NCBI GenBank assembly: GCA_014873095.1
Contig: CP050848.1
Location: 5,081,850-5,145,849 of the forward strand
Direction of reading: 5' to 3'
DNA: 64,000 nt
From: Planctomycetales bacterium ZRK34
GTDB taxonomy: Bacteria; Planctomycetota; Phycisphaerae; Phycisphaerales; Zrk34
Each line of letters starts with the position of its first letter. The first letter of the stretch is position 1. The position numbers and the translations under genes were made by a program. This document shows, in pieces, positions 51,157-59,888 of the stretch. The notes under the pieces were generated by a model, which saw only the letters and a program-made list of their open reading frames with translations, did no database searches and was not told the DNA's origin.

Positions 51157-53720
51157 GATCGGGCCTCGAAGCTGCGTCGTCCGACGGCGAGACTGACCAC
51201 CGTCAACGAACTGATCGGCATCAGCACCGCCGCGACCAGCGGGTTGATGAACCCCGCCGCGGCAAAGCCGATCGCTACAGCATTGTAAGCCAGCGACACC
51301 GCCAGATTCCCGTGAACGATCCGCACGGCCCGCCCGGCGGCCTCGGTCAACTCGACGATCGCGCCGAGATGGGGGTTGTTCAGATACACATCGGCCGCGG
51401 CCAGGCTCGCCTCTGCGCCGCCGTGTACTGCGATGCCGACGTCGGCCGCCGCCAGCGCCGCCGCGTCGTTGACGCCGTCGCCGACCATCACGACGGGGCC
51501 GTCGGTCCGCTCGCGGGCGGCCTGAACGTGTTGCAGTTTCTCTTCGGGCAGCACACCGCCGTGTGCCTCGGCGGGCGGGATGCGAAGCTGACCGGCGACC
51601 TGGGCCACGAGGTCGGCGTGATCACCCGACAGCAGGCCGATCGACCAACCCCGACCGCGCAGTTCATCAATTGCTTCAACAGCGTCGGGTCGCAACGCAT
51701 CGCCGAAACCCGCCGCCGCGACGATGCGGTCTGATGCGGCGATGAGCACGGGCGTCAGACCTTCATCAACGCAATCGTCAATCGCCTGCTGCGCCCAGTC
51801 GGGTATGTCGATCTTTCGCAGGCGGAGGTACGTCGGCGAACCGACGATCAAGTGCTCGCCGGCGACGTTGCCTTCGATGCCTTCGCCGGTGTGTTGGGTC
51901 ACGTTCGCAATCTTAAACTCCTCTCCCTTGAGGGAGAGGTTGGGTGAGGGTGAATCGCGGTGCATCAAGTCGTCACGGTTCGCTTCGGGGGTGGTGGCGT
52001 CGACCCTCACCCCAGCCCTCTCCCTGTGAGGGAGAGGGGGAGAAACAGCTTCACACAAGGCGCGGGCGATGGGGTGTGACGACCCGGCTTCAAGCGCCGC
52101 GGCTTTGGGTTTGTATGTCGCCTCGCCGAACCAGCGGACAAGACTCGTGCGGCCGAGCGTGACGGTGCCGGTTTTATCCAGCAGCAACGCGCCGGGGGTG
52201 GCCATGCGTTCGAGCGTGTCGGCGCCCTTGATGAGGATGCCGGCGGATGCGCCCCGGCCGACGGCGACGGCGAGCGTCAGCGGCGTGGCCAGCCCCAGCG
52301 CGCACGGACAGGCGACGATCAACAGCGCCACCGTGTGATCGATCGCGCCGGCGGGGTCGACAAACAGCCAGCCGATCATCGTCGCCGCGGCGATCGCCAG
52401 CACAATCGCGACAAACCACACCGAGATGCGATCGGCCAGTTGCACCAGTGGCGCCTTGGTGCGCGCGGCGTGCTCGACGAGCTGCATGAGTTTGCCGAGG
52501 CGCGTGTTGTGCCCCGAAGCGTCGACGCACACGTGAAGCGTCGATGTCAGATTCACCGTGCCGGCACAAACCCGATCGCCGATCGTCACGGCTTCGGGGC
52601 GCGTCTCGCCGGTCAGCAGGGACTGGTCGATTTCCGAGTCGCCGTATTCGATCGCGCCGTCGACCGGGAAGCAGTCGCCGGCCCGGACTTCGACCATGTC
52701 GCCGGGACGCAGCGCCTCGATCGGCGCTTCATGCACGCCGTCGTCATCGATGCGGCGGGCGGACGTCGGCGCGAGTGTGAACAGCATGGCGACCGAGTCC
52801 TCAGCCCGGCGCTGCTGACGATGCTGAATGAATCGCCCGACCAGCAGCAGAAACACCAGCACTGTCAGCGAATCGAAATACACCTCGCCGCGACCGATGA
52901 TCGTGTTGTAAGCCCCGGCCAGCCCGCCGGCCGCCAGCGCGATGGCGATCGGCAGATCAAGGTGAGGCGTGCGCGTGCGCACCGCGGCGATGGCCCCGCG
53001 AAAGAACACCGCCCCCGGCCAGGCGAGCGCGATGATGCCGACGGCCATGCTGACCCAGTGAAAGAACTGCTTGATCTGCGGATCGATCCCGCTGAAATAC
53101 CCGGCATACAGGGCGAAAGCGATCATCATCGCGTTGCCGGCGCAGGCCCCGGCGATGGCGATGCGCAGCATCTGGCGGCGGTCTTCTTTGCGGCGCATGG
53201 TCTGTGTCTGCGCATCGCGCGCCGGGTGGGGCGGATAGCCCAGCGAGTCGAGGGTGCGCGCGATGCGCGAGAGCTTGACGGCTTGTTCATCCCACGTCAG
53301 ACGCAGGCGGCGCTGGCCGAAGTTGAGCCGCGCTTCGATGACGCCCGGAAGAACCGTTGGCAACTTTTCAACCAGCCAGACGCAGGCGGCGCAGTGAATG
53401 CCTTCGAGATAGAACTCGGTCGTGCGGCGGCCGGCTTCGATGGTTTGCACATTCGCCTGGACGAAAGCTTCATCGTCGAAGGCGTCGTAATGCTTGCCGG
53501 TCGTCGGGGCGGGGGTCTGCTCCCACCGGCCGCGCTCGCGCAGGCGGTAGAACGAATCGAGGTTGCACTCGTGGAGCATCTGGTAGACGGTTTCGCAGCC
53601 GTGACAGCAGAACTGATGCTCGGCGTCCGGACGGATCAACCCACGCGGCACCGGCAGACCGCAGTGATCGCATGGGACGGGGTCAGATGGTTGCGGCGGG
53701 GTCACATCATCATTCGGCAT
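51153..53720 (-). CDS. ccoI: Copper-exporting P-type ATPase CcoI, with in-frame repeat insertion
   Basis: An 855-residue P1B-ATPase. The N-terminal CcoI part has CDHCGLPVP and FCCHGCETVYQML, an HMA domain with GIHCAACVWLVEKL, the CPC motif (IVACPCALGLATPL), TGE (LLTGETRPE), DKTGTVT and GDGVNDAAALAAADVGIAVH. It supplies copper for cbb3 oxidase. The N-domain (residues about 540-615) has an unusual stretch including PLPHRERAGVRV and SPSPNLSLKGEE, which is encoded by a dispersed repeat (51919-52045). Start at 53720 precedes CDHCG; the frame opens 6 codons earlier. It overlaps the SafE gene by 11 bases. Confidence 0.94.
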   Translation of the reverse strand: MPNDDVTPPQPSDPVPCDHCGLPVPRGLIRPDAEHQFCCHGCETVYQMLHECNLDSFYRLRERGRWEQTPAPTTGKHYDAFDDEAFVQANVQTIEAGRRTTEFYLEGIHCAACVWLVEKLPTVLPGVIEARLNFGQRRLRLTWDEQAVKLSRIARTLDSLGYPPHPARDAQTQTMRRKEDRRQMLRIAIAGACAGNAMMIAFALYAGYFSGIDPQIKQFFHWVSMAVGIIALAWPGAVFFRGAIAAVRTRTPHLDLPIAIALAAGGLAGAYNTIIGRGEVYFDSLTVLVFLLLVGRFIQHRQQRRAEDSVAMLFTLAPTSARRIDDDGVHEAPIEALRPGDMVEVRAGDCFPVDGAIEYGDSEIDQSLLTGETRPEAVTIGDRVCAGTVNLTSTLHVCVDASGHNTRLGKLMQLVEHAARTKAPLVQLADRISVWFVAIVLAIAAATMIGWLFVDPAGAIDHTVALLIVACPCALGLATPLTLAVAVGRGASAGILIKGADTLERMATPGALLLDKTGTVTLGRTSLVRWFGEATYKPKAAALEAGSSHPIARALCEAVSPPLPHRERAGVRVDATTPEANRDDLMHRDSPSPNLSLKGEEFKIANVTQHTGEGIEGNVAGEHLIVGSPTYLRLRKIDIPDWAQQAIDDCVDEGLTPVLIAASDRIVAAAGFGDALRPDAVEAIDELRGRGWSIGLLSGDHADLVAQVAGQLRIPPAEAHGGVLPEEKLQHVQAARERTDGPVVMVGDGVNDAAALAAADVGIAVHGGAEASLAAADVYLNNPHLGAIVELTEAAGRAVRIVHGNLAVSLAYNAVAIGFAAAGFINPLVAAVLMPISSLTVVSLAVGRRSFEARS
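51919..52045. repeat. CCCTCTCCC-type repeat inside ccoI
   Basis: The unit CTCCTCTCCCTTGAGGGAGA (51919-51938) leads a left arm ending at 51954, and CCCTCACCCCAGCCCTCTCC with the following hairpin spans 52003-52045. This is the same family as the element at 59757-59887, but here it is inside a coding region with the reading frame kept open. Confidence 0.85.
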
Positions 53721-54504
53721 GAGCGTCGTGGCCTTCACAGCACGGCGGCGTCTTTTTCCCGATCGATTGCACCTGCTCGATCGCCTGCTCGGTCGACACG
53801 GCGGCGGTCGGCAGAGGTTTCGCCCATGCCTTGCTCGTCATCGTCAACCGGCTGGTCGCAGTGTACAGACCGACCACGACAATCGCCACGCTGGTGATCA
53901 CCGGCAGCTTCGGCCCGAGCACGCGCGACAGACCCGCGAGGCCCGCGCCCAGCGCCGCCAACACTGGCACCGTCCCGGCCCAGAAGGCGATCATCGTCAA
54001 CCCGCCGCCGAGGGGGCTTGCCGTGCCCGCGGCCGTGATGGCGAAGGCGTACAACCACCCGCAGGGAAGCAGAGCCGTCAACAGGCCGATCGTCAGCGCC
54101 CGGCGGTTCGGGCTCAGGCGCATCGCGTAACGCTGGGCGGTCATCAGCGCTTTCTGCAAGGTTGCCGACATCGGCATCTTCGGCACGTGAACACCCTTGA
54201 CGCGCAGCAGCATCCCCACACCGAAAATCACCATCATGATGCCCGCAGCCACCGCCGCGGCGCGCTGCACGCCCAGCAATGTGCCACCGCTCTGAATCAT
54301 CGTGCCGATGGCGCCGAAGATCACGCCGACCAGGGCATACGTGACCAGTCGCCCGCCGTGATAAAGCAACTGCAGGCGCGTACGCGAAGGCGAGTCCGGC
54401 TCGCCGGCCCCGAGCGCCAGCGCCACCAGCGGCCCGCACATGCCCGCGCAGTGCAGCGACCCGAGCAACGACGCCACGAATACGGTGATGATCAACGCAG
54501 TCAT
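53710..54504 (-). CDS. SafE-like sulfite exporter/cytochrome biogenesis membrane protein (COG2836)
   Basis: A 264-residue polytopic membrane protein. It starts MTALIITVFVASLLGSLHCA with the GSLHCAGMCGP signature of the COG2836 group, followed by LLYHGGRLVTYALVGVIFG and TIGLLTALLPCGWLYAFAIT. The cysteines in HCAGMCGP could bind copper. COG2836 genes are frequent in cbb3 clusters and are thought to help copper delivery. The tail has CCEGHDAHAE. Start at 54504 was chosen from the signature; the frame opens 21 codons earlier. Confidence 0.9.
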   Translation of the reverse strand: MTALIITVFVASLLGSLHCAGMCGPLVALALGAGEPDSPSRTRLQLLYHGGRLVTYALVGVIFGAIGTMIQSGGTLLGVQRAAAVAAGIMMVIFGVGMLLRVKGVHVPKMPMSATLQKALMTAQRYAMRLSPNRRALTIGLLTALLPCGWLYAFAITAAGTASPLGGGLTMIAFWAGTVPVLAALGAGLAGLSRVLGPKLPVITSVAIVVVGLYTATSRLTMTSKAWAKPLPTAAVSTEQAIEQVQSIGKKTPPCCEGHDAHAE

Positions 54505-54514
54505 GTTTCGCCCC

Positions 54515-55033
54515 TTACTGCGATAACGACGGCAGATCGATGCGATCGGTCTGCATGTAAGTCTCACGGTCGTACGTCGCGATCAGTGTGAACTCCCACA
54601 GGCCGGTATGACGCACAGGCAACAGGCCGGTGTATTGACCGGGCGACTGCTCGACGAGCGTGAGGTTGAATCGTTGCGTGGCGCGGGCGTTGGCAAAGGC
54701 CTCGATCTCGACGACCGCGCCGCTCAGCGGCTCGCCGTCGGCATCGCGGATCAACACCGTCATCTCCCGCCGGCCGATCGTGTCCTGCGATGGATCGACG
54801 GTCAACTCATGCGACCAGCCCAGCGCATCACTTTCGCGTTGCTCGGCGGCGGACTGGTCCCAGTGGACCGCCTTCTTGTAATAGTCCGGCTCGATCGCCA
54901 TCGTCGGATCAGACACGGCCAGGTACACCGCGATCACGCAAAGCACGATCTGCAACCCCAGCAGGCTGACGATGAGCATCGGCCAGTTCCACCCGCGGCG
55001 GGCAGGTTTCTGATTGTTCGGCGCATCATTCAT
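54515..55033 (-). CDS. ccoH: FixH/CcoH assembly protein
   Basis: A 172-residue membrane-anchored protein. One span follows a short basic N-terminus (NWPMLIVSLLGLQIVLCVIA). The periplasmic part has EPDYYKKAVHWDQSAAEQRE, the characteristic FixH Y-Y-K-A-W(D) segment, and a beta-sandwich domain with VLIRDADGEPLSGAVVEIEA. Its ATG overlaps the CcoG stop. FixH stabilises cbb3 assembly and pairs with CcoI. Confidence 0.92.
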   Translation of the reverse strand: MNDAPNNQKPARRGWNWPMLIVSLLGLQIVLCVIAVYLAVSDPTMAIEPDYYKKAVHWDQSAAEQRESDALGWSHELTVDPSQDTIGRREMTVLIRDADGEPLSGAVVEIEAFANARATQRFNLTLVEQSPGQYTGLLPVRHTGLWEFTLIATYDRETYMQTDRIDLPSLSQ

Positions 55034-56442
55034 GAGTGGTTCTTACCAGCGGGGCCGATCAGTCGGATGTTGACGGTTTTTTCGAAGTCGTCATCACCCG
55101 TCACGCGGATCTTCACATCGTAATGGCCGTCGCGGAAGCGGTCCTGCGGAACGGTCAGCAGCATGCCTTCGGTGAGCGTGGCGCCGGCTTCGATTTGGAT
55201 CGGGTTCTGCGTAGTTTCGACGGTCGCCGCCTCATCGGAGATCACCGCGATGCGGTAGGCGGCGGGGTCGGCGGTGCGGTTGACGATTTTCAGACGGAGG
55301 CTGTTTGAGATGCGGTCATCGCCCATGCGGGCGAAGGGGCTGCCGTAGTTTCGGGTGATCATCACGTCGGCGGTGCCTTTGCTGGAGAACACGACCGTGA
55401 AGATCGTGGCGATGATCAGCAACAGCGCCGGGTAGAAAATTACACGCGGGCGAAGCAGGCGGGGCTTTTCATCGGGTTTGGCTGACATCGCCGCCTGGGA
55501 GCTGTAGCGGATGAGTCCGCGCGGGCGGCCGATTTTATCCATCACGCTGTCGCAGGCGTCGACGCACTGGGCGCAGGCGACGCATTCCATCTGCAGGCCT
55601 TCGCGGATGTCGATGCCGGTGGGGCAGGTGGTCACGCAATTCAGGCAGTCGATGCAGTCGCCGTGTTTGCGTTCGGAGTCAGGGACGCCGCGCTCGAAGC
55701 GTCCGCGCGGTTCGCCGCGCTGTTCGTCATACCCGATGATCAGCGAGTTGCGATCGAGCATGACCGACTGAAAGCGACCGTACGGGCAGGCGATGATGCA
55801 CATCTGCTCGCGGAAATACGTGAAGTCAAACATCATCAGAAACGTCGTCGCCGCCATGACGACAAACGCGATCGGGTGTTCAAACGGCGAACTCTGGACC
55901 CACTTGAACAGCGCCTCGACGCCGACGAAGTAGGCCAAAAACGTGTGCGCCAGAAACATCGAAATGATCAAGTACACGACGAATCGCACCACGCTGCGCC
56001 AACCGGCCATGTCGCGTTTCGAGGCGCCGCCGCGACCGATGGTGCCTTCGAGCAGGCGTTCGATGGGGCGGTAGACGAATTCGAGATAGACCGTCTGCGG
56101 GCAGGCCCACCCGCACCAGACGCGCCCCAGCAGCGCGGTCATGAGAAAGATGCTGATGATCAGCCCGACCATGAACAGGGCCAGCAGGATGGTGTCGGTC
56201 GGCAGGAAGGTGAACCCGAACAAGGTGAACTGGCGGTGGACGATGTCCAGCAGGATGGCGGGCTTGCCGTTGATGGGGATGTACGGCAGGGCGGTGAACA
56301 GCACGATGAGTGCGTACGCCACGATGCGCCGGGCTGTGAGAAAGCGTCCTTTGGAGACGCGCGGCTTGAGCCAGCGTCTGGACCCGTCGTTTTCAAGCGT
56401 CGATAAAACACGCTGTTCGGGCTGAAGCAGGGGTGAACTCAT
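55030..56442 (-). CDS. ccoG: CcoG (FixG) cytochrome oxidase accessory protein
   Basis: A 470-residue membrane protein with several transmembrane helices at the N-terminal half, including LIVLFTALPYIPINGKPAIL and ILLALFMVGLIISIFLMTAL, followed by the CGWACPQTVYLE motif. Two 4Fe-4S clusters are bound by CIDCLNCVTTCPTG and CVACAQCVDACDSV. The C-terminus has the Ig-like FixG domain. It reduces Cu(II) for insertion into cbb3 oxidase. Length and motif order match FixG/CcoG. Confidence 0.96.
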   Translation of the reverse strand: MSSPLLQPEQRVLSTLENDGSRRWLKPRVSKGRFLTARRIVAYALIVLFTALPYIPINGKPAILLDIVHRQFTLFGFTFLPTDTILLALFMVGLIISIFLMTALLGRVWCGWACPQTVYLEFVYRPIERLLEGTIGRGGASKRDMAGWRSVVRFVVYLIISMFLAHTFLAYFVGVEALFKWVQSSPFEHPIAFVVMAATTFLMMFDFTYFREQMCIIACPYGRFQSVMLDRNSLIIGYDEQRGEPRGRFERGVPDSERKHGDCIDCLNCVTTCPTGIDIREGLQMECVACAQCVDACDSVMDKIGRPRGLIRYSSQAAMSAKPDEKPRLLRPRVIFYPALLLIIATIFTVVFSSKGTADVMITRNYGSPFARMGDDRISNSLRLKIVNRTADPAAYRIAVISDEAATVETTQNPIQIEAGATLTEGMLLTVPQDRFRDGHYDVKIRVTGDDDFEKTVNIRLIGPAGKNHS

Positions 56443-56498
56443 GGGTGACTGCTTTGGTGTGAGAAGACGATTCGCTGGGTGTCGTCCGCTTGATCATG

Positions 56499-57119
56499 TT
56501 AGGGCGCTTGGTCGGGCCAGGGCGCGATTTTCTGACCATAAGGATCGTTGGGGTATACCCCTTTGAGGTTCTGCCCGCGGAGCGAAGCGACGTAGCCGGC
56601 GACGAGGATGATCTCTTTGGGATCGAGGCGTGTCTTCCAGGCGGGCATGATGCCGTTGCCGGCGCCTTCTTCGATCACGTGGACGATGTCGGGCAGGGTT
56701 TTGACGTTCTTGTAATAGTCGTCGGTGAGGTTGGGGCCGACCAGGCCGGCGGCGTTGGGGCCATGACAGGAGGCGCACAGCGCGGCATCGAACACGTCTT
56801 TGCCCATGGCCAGCAGGTCGGGGTCGTTCATGACCTTCAGCAGGCTGGGCGCGTCGGGCTGAAGATTGCCGATGCCGGCGAACTTGCGATCGGCGTTGGC
56901 CTTCTTGGCGGCATCGAGATTCTCGTAGATGGTCGCGCCGACGTCGCCGACGTGGTAGTACACCAGGTAGCAGACCGAGAAGACGATCGACAGGGCGAAC
57001 AGCCACGACCACCAACTGGGCGTCGGATTGTCATATTCCTGGATGCCGTCGTACTCGTGGGCGAGCAGCTGATCCTGCGGCTGTTTATCGGGAGCGGGGG
57101 TGTTGTTTTCTGAAGACAT
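56499..57119 (-). CDS. ccoP: CcoP, short form with one heme c
   Basis: A 206-residue subunit. The N-terminus (AHEYDGIQEYDNPTPSWWSW) and membrane span (LFALSIVFSVCYLVYYHVGD) match CcoP, the domain that docks to CcoN. Only one CXXCH is present (CASCHGPNAAG, near residue 115), whereas CcoP usually has two heme domains. The C-terminal Met ligand region is GIMPAW. Start at 57119 is two bases from CcoQ's stop. It carries electrons from a soluble donor to CcoO. Confidence 0.92.
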   Translation of the reverse strand: MSSENNTPAPDKQPQDQLLAHEYDGIQEYDNPTPSWWSWLFALSIVFSVCYLVYYHVGDVGATIYENLDAAKKANADRKFAGIGNLQPDAPSLLKVMNDPDLLAMGKDVFDAALCASCHGPNAAGLVGPNLTDDYYKNVKTLPDIVHVIEEGAGNGIMPAWKTRLDPKEIILVAGYVASLRGQNLKGVYPNDPYGQKIAPWPDQAP

Positions 57120-57121
57120 AT

Positions 57122-57301
57122 TCAGGCGTCTCCGTGATGACTGTGATCGTCGTCGAGCGGCATGTTGGCGTAGCGGTCCATCGTCTTTTTGGGGCGAAGC
57201 AGGGTGCGGACGACGATGGCGGTGAACACAACCGCGAAGATCACCAGTGAGATCTGGCCGAACAGCGTGGTCGTGGTGTCGTTGAACAGTTCTTTAAACA
57301 T
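57122..57301 (-). CDS. ccoQ: CcoQ small subunit
   Basis: A 59-residue single-span protein: MFKELFNDTTTTLFGQISLV, then IFAVVFTAIVVRTLLRPKKT and an acidic end DDDHSHHGDA. Size and location fit CcoQ, which stabilises cbb3 oxidase. The ATG at 57301 was chosen because GGAG lies 7 bases upstream; the frame's ATG at 57313 is inside a dispersed repeat. It lies between CcoP and CcoNO. Confidence 0.87.
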   Translation of the reverse strand: MFKELFNDTTTTLFGQISLVIFAVVFTAIVVRTLLRPKKTMDRYANMPLDDDHSHHGDA

Positions 57302-57312
57302 CGTGGTCTCCA

Positions 57313-57360
57313 TAGCCGGGTCGTTACGCGACCCTGGTCCGACCCCAGAGGGGTCGGCTA
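57313..57360. repeat. TAGCCGGGTCG-type repeat between ccoQ and ccoNO
   Basis: Begins TAGCCGGGTCGTTACGCGAC and ends GGGTCGGCTA (57351-57360). It is similar to the element at 36892-36945. Confidence 0.75.
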
Positions 57361-57364
57361 TATA

Positions 57365-59674
57365 TCATTTCGCCGCGGTGGTATCCGGTGTGGCGGGAGT
57401 CTCCGGGGCCGGGGCGGCGGGTTCTTCCTTGTTGAAGATGTCGGTGCCCAGCCGCTGGAGGTAAGCGATCAGGGCGACGACCTTCTTGTCTTCGAGGCCG
57501 GTCGGCCCGCCGTCCTTTTGAATGCTGGCGGCGATGACCTCAGCCTGACGCTGGGCGCTGGCCACGGACTCGGCCCGCTCCTGTTCGGTGTACGGTACGC
57601 CGAGCGACATCATCGCGCCGACGCGCACGGGGATGGAGTTGAAATCGAGTTTGTCCTCGATCAGCCAGGTGTAGCGCGGCATCACCGAGGCCGGCTCCAG
57701 GTCGCGCGGATCGTTGAAGTGGACGTAGTGCCAGTAGGCCTGCGGGCGCGTCACGCCGACGCGGGCGAGGTCCGGCCCGATGCGGCGGCTGCCCCACTGG
57801 AACGGATGGTCATACACGAATTCGCCGGGCTTGGAGTATTCACCGTAACGCTCGGTCTCCGCGAGGATCGGGCGGATCATCTGCGAGTGGCAGTTGTAGC
57901 AGCCCTCGGCGATGTAGATGTCACGGCCGGCCAGTTCCAGCGGCGTGTACGGTTTGACCGAGGCGATCGTCGGAACATTCGAGCGGATCACGAACGTCGG
58001 AATGATCTCGAACAGCGACGCGGCGGCTACGGCGATCAGCGTGTAGATCGTGAACCGCACGGGCAGGCGCTCCCAGCGGCGGTGCCAGTAGAAGGTCATC
58101 CAGCGGGCGCCCTTCTTGCCGATGTCGGCGACGGGGGCGTCGTCCAGCGGCGTGCGCGGGGCGGGGTCGTCGATGTACTGGGCGCTGAGCGGGGCGGCTT
58201 CGTGGACGACTTGTTCATACTGATCCGGCCGCGTGCGCCAGGTCATGATCATGTTGTACATGCCCAGCAGCACGCCGCTGAGGTACATGCCGCCGCCGAT
58301 CACGCGAACCCACCACATCGGAATGATCGCGTTGACGGTTTCGACGAAGTTGGGATAGCTGAGGCGGCCGGACTCGTCGATCGCGCGCCACATCAGGCCC
58401 TGCGTCAGGCCGGCGACGTAGATGCTGATGATGTACAGCAGGATGCCGATCGTGCCGAGCCAGAAGTGGGTCGTGGCCAACTTCGAGGAGTAGAGCTTGG
58501 TCTGGAAGATGCGCGGCAGCAGCCAGTAGATCATGCCGAAGGTCATGAACCCGTTCCAGCCCAGGGCGCCGGAGTGGACATGGGCGATGGTCCAGTCGGT
58601 GTAGTGGCTCAGGGCGTTGACGGACTTGATCGAGAGCATCGGACCTTCAAAGGTCGACATCATGTAGAACGTGATGCCGACGACGAAGAACTTGAGCACG
58701 GGGTCGACGGTGACCTTGTGCCAGGCGCCGCGGAGTGTCAGCAGGCCGTTGATGCCGCCGCCCCAGGAAGGCATCCACAGCATCAGCGAAAAGACCATGC
58801 CCAGCGACGAGGCCCACTCCGGCAGGGCGGTGTAGTGCAAATGGTGCGGGCCGGCCCAGATGTAGATGAACACCAGCGACCAGAAGTGGACGATCGACAG
58901 GCGATAGGAAAACACCGGTCGCCCCGCCGCCTTGGGCACGAAGTAATACATCAGCCCCAGGAAGGGCGTGGTCAGGAAGAACGCCACCGCGTTGTGGCCG
59001 TACCACCACTGCATGAAAGCGTCCTGCACGCCGGCATAGATCGGGTAGCTTTTCAGCAGGCCCGACGGCACGACGAGATTGTTGAATACATGCAGCAGCG
59101 CCACCGTGATGATCGTGGCGATGTAAAACCACAGCGCGACGTACATGTGCCGCTCGCGCCGCTTGATCAGCGTCATCAGAAAGTTCGTGCCGAAGATGCC
59201 CAGCCAGACGACCGCGATGAGAATGTCGATCGGCCATTCCAGTTCGGCGTATTCCTTACTCTGCGTGATGCCCAGCGGCAGGGTCAGCGCGGCCGACACG
59301 ATGATGATCTGCCATCCCCAGAAGTGCAGATTGCTCAGCAGGTCGCTCCACATGCGGGCCTTGCACAGGCGCTGGGTCGAGTAGTAGACCGCCGCGAAGA
59401 TGGCGTTGCCGGCGAAGGCGAAGATCGCAGCGTTGGTGTGCAGCGGACGGATGCGCCCGAAGGTGATGTACGGGATGCCGCCGTTGAGCGCCGGAAAGGC
59501 CAACTCGATGGCGGCGATCAGACCCACGAGCATCGCGACGACGCCCCAGACCACCGTCATGAATGTGAACTTGCGGACGATCGCATCGTCGTAAACGAAT
59601 TTTTCCAGCGGGCCGGGCGCCGCGTGCGGATCAGGAGCCGAGGCGCCTTCGGACAGGGTCGTCGTCGTGGTCAT
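57365..59674 (-). CDS. ccoNO: Fused CcoN-CcoO subunit of cbb3-type cytochrome oxidase
   Basis: A 769-residue fusion. Residues 1-490 are CcoN: PYITFGRIRPLHTNAAIFAF, YWWYGHNAV-type sequence (QWWYGHNAVAFFLTTPFL) with copper and heme histidines, and HYTDWTIAHVHSGALGWNGF. A linker of about 70 residues leads to CcoO, a membrane-anchored heme c subunit with FTIYTLIAVAAASLFEIIPT and GRDIYIAEGCYNCHSQMIRP. CcoN and CcoO are separate proteins in most bacteria. It is the first gene of the cluster and probably expressed at low oxygen. A dispersed repeat lies upstream. Confidence 0.96.
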   Translation of the reverse strand: MTTTTTLSEGASAPDPHAAPGPLEKFVYDDAIVRKFTFMTVVWGVVAMLVGLIAAIELAFPALNGGIPYITFGRIRPLHTNAAIFAFAGNAIFAAVYYSTQRLCKARMWSDLLSNLHFWGWQIIIVSAALTLPLGITQSKEYAELEWPIDILIAVVWLGIFGTNFLMTLIKRRERHMYVALWFYIATIITVALLHVFNNLVVPSGLLKSYPIYAGVQDAFMQWWYGHNAVAFFLTTPFLGLMYYFVPKAAGRPVFSYRLSIVHFWSLVFIYIWAGPHHLHYTALPEWASSLGMVFSLMLWMPSWGGGINGLLTLRGAWHKVTVDPVLKFFVVGITFYMMSTFEGPMLSIKSVNALSHYTDWTIAHVHSGALGWNGFMTFGMIYWLLPRIFQTKLYSSKLATTHFWLGTIGILLYIISIYVAGLTQGLMWRAIDESGRLSYPNFVETVNAIIPMWWVRVIGGGMYLSGVLLGMYNMIMTWRTRPDQYEQVVHEAAPLSAQYIDDPAPRTPLDDAPVADIGKKGARWMTFYWHRRWERLPVRFTIYTLIAVAAASLFEIIPTFVIRSNVPTIASVKPYTPLELAGRDIYIAEGCYNCHSQMIRPILAETERYGEYSKPGEFVYDHPFQWGSRRIGPDLARVGVTRPQAYWHYVHFNDPRDLEPASVMPRYTWLIEDKLDFNSIPVRVGAMMSLGVPYTEQERAESVASAQRQAEVIAASIQKDGGPTGLEDKKVVALIAYLQRLGTDIFNKEEPAAPAPETPATPDTTAAK

Positions 59675-59717
59675 TCGTGGTGTCTCACCGTGCTGCGGGA
59701 ACGGAAACCAGTGAAAG

Positions 59718-59749
59718 CGGCGGGGCGGGCGCTAACCCGCGCCGCCGAA
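59718..59749. repeat. G+C-rich stem-loop upstream of ccoNO
   Basis: GGCGGGGCGGGCGC is followed by TAACCCGCGCCGCC, giving an imperfect stem with a short loop. It lies 44 bases upstream of the ccoNO start and may be a repeat or regulatory hairpin. Confidence 0.45.
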
Positions 59750-59756
59750 GATTCGG

Positions 59757-59887
59757 CCCCTCTCCCCTTCAGGGGAGAGGTCGGGTGAGGGGTGAAGCTT
59801 GTCACATGGTACACATTGTGATTCACAAGTCACCTATGAAGCTTTGACCCTCACCCCAGCCCTCTCCCTGCCAGGGAGAGGGGGTAA
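59757..59887. repeat. CCCTCTCCC-type repeat between the porin-like gene and ccoNO
   Basis: It begins CCCCTCTCCCCTTCAGGGGA and ends with CCCTCACCCCAGCCCTCTCC plus a hairpin (59844-59887). This is the same family as the element inside ccoI. It abuts the stop of the porin-like gene at 59889. Confidence 0.85.
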
Positions 59888-59888
59888 G

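Noticed and set aside
57518..59788. A 756-codon open frame antisense to ccoNO
   Set aside because: Its translation is Arg/Asp/His-rich without motifs, and the opposite strand encodes the well-conserved oxidase. Such shadows are expected in high-G+C DNA.
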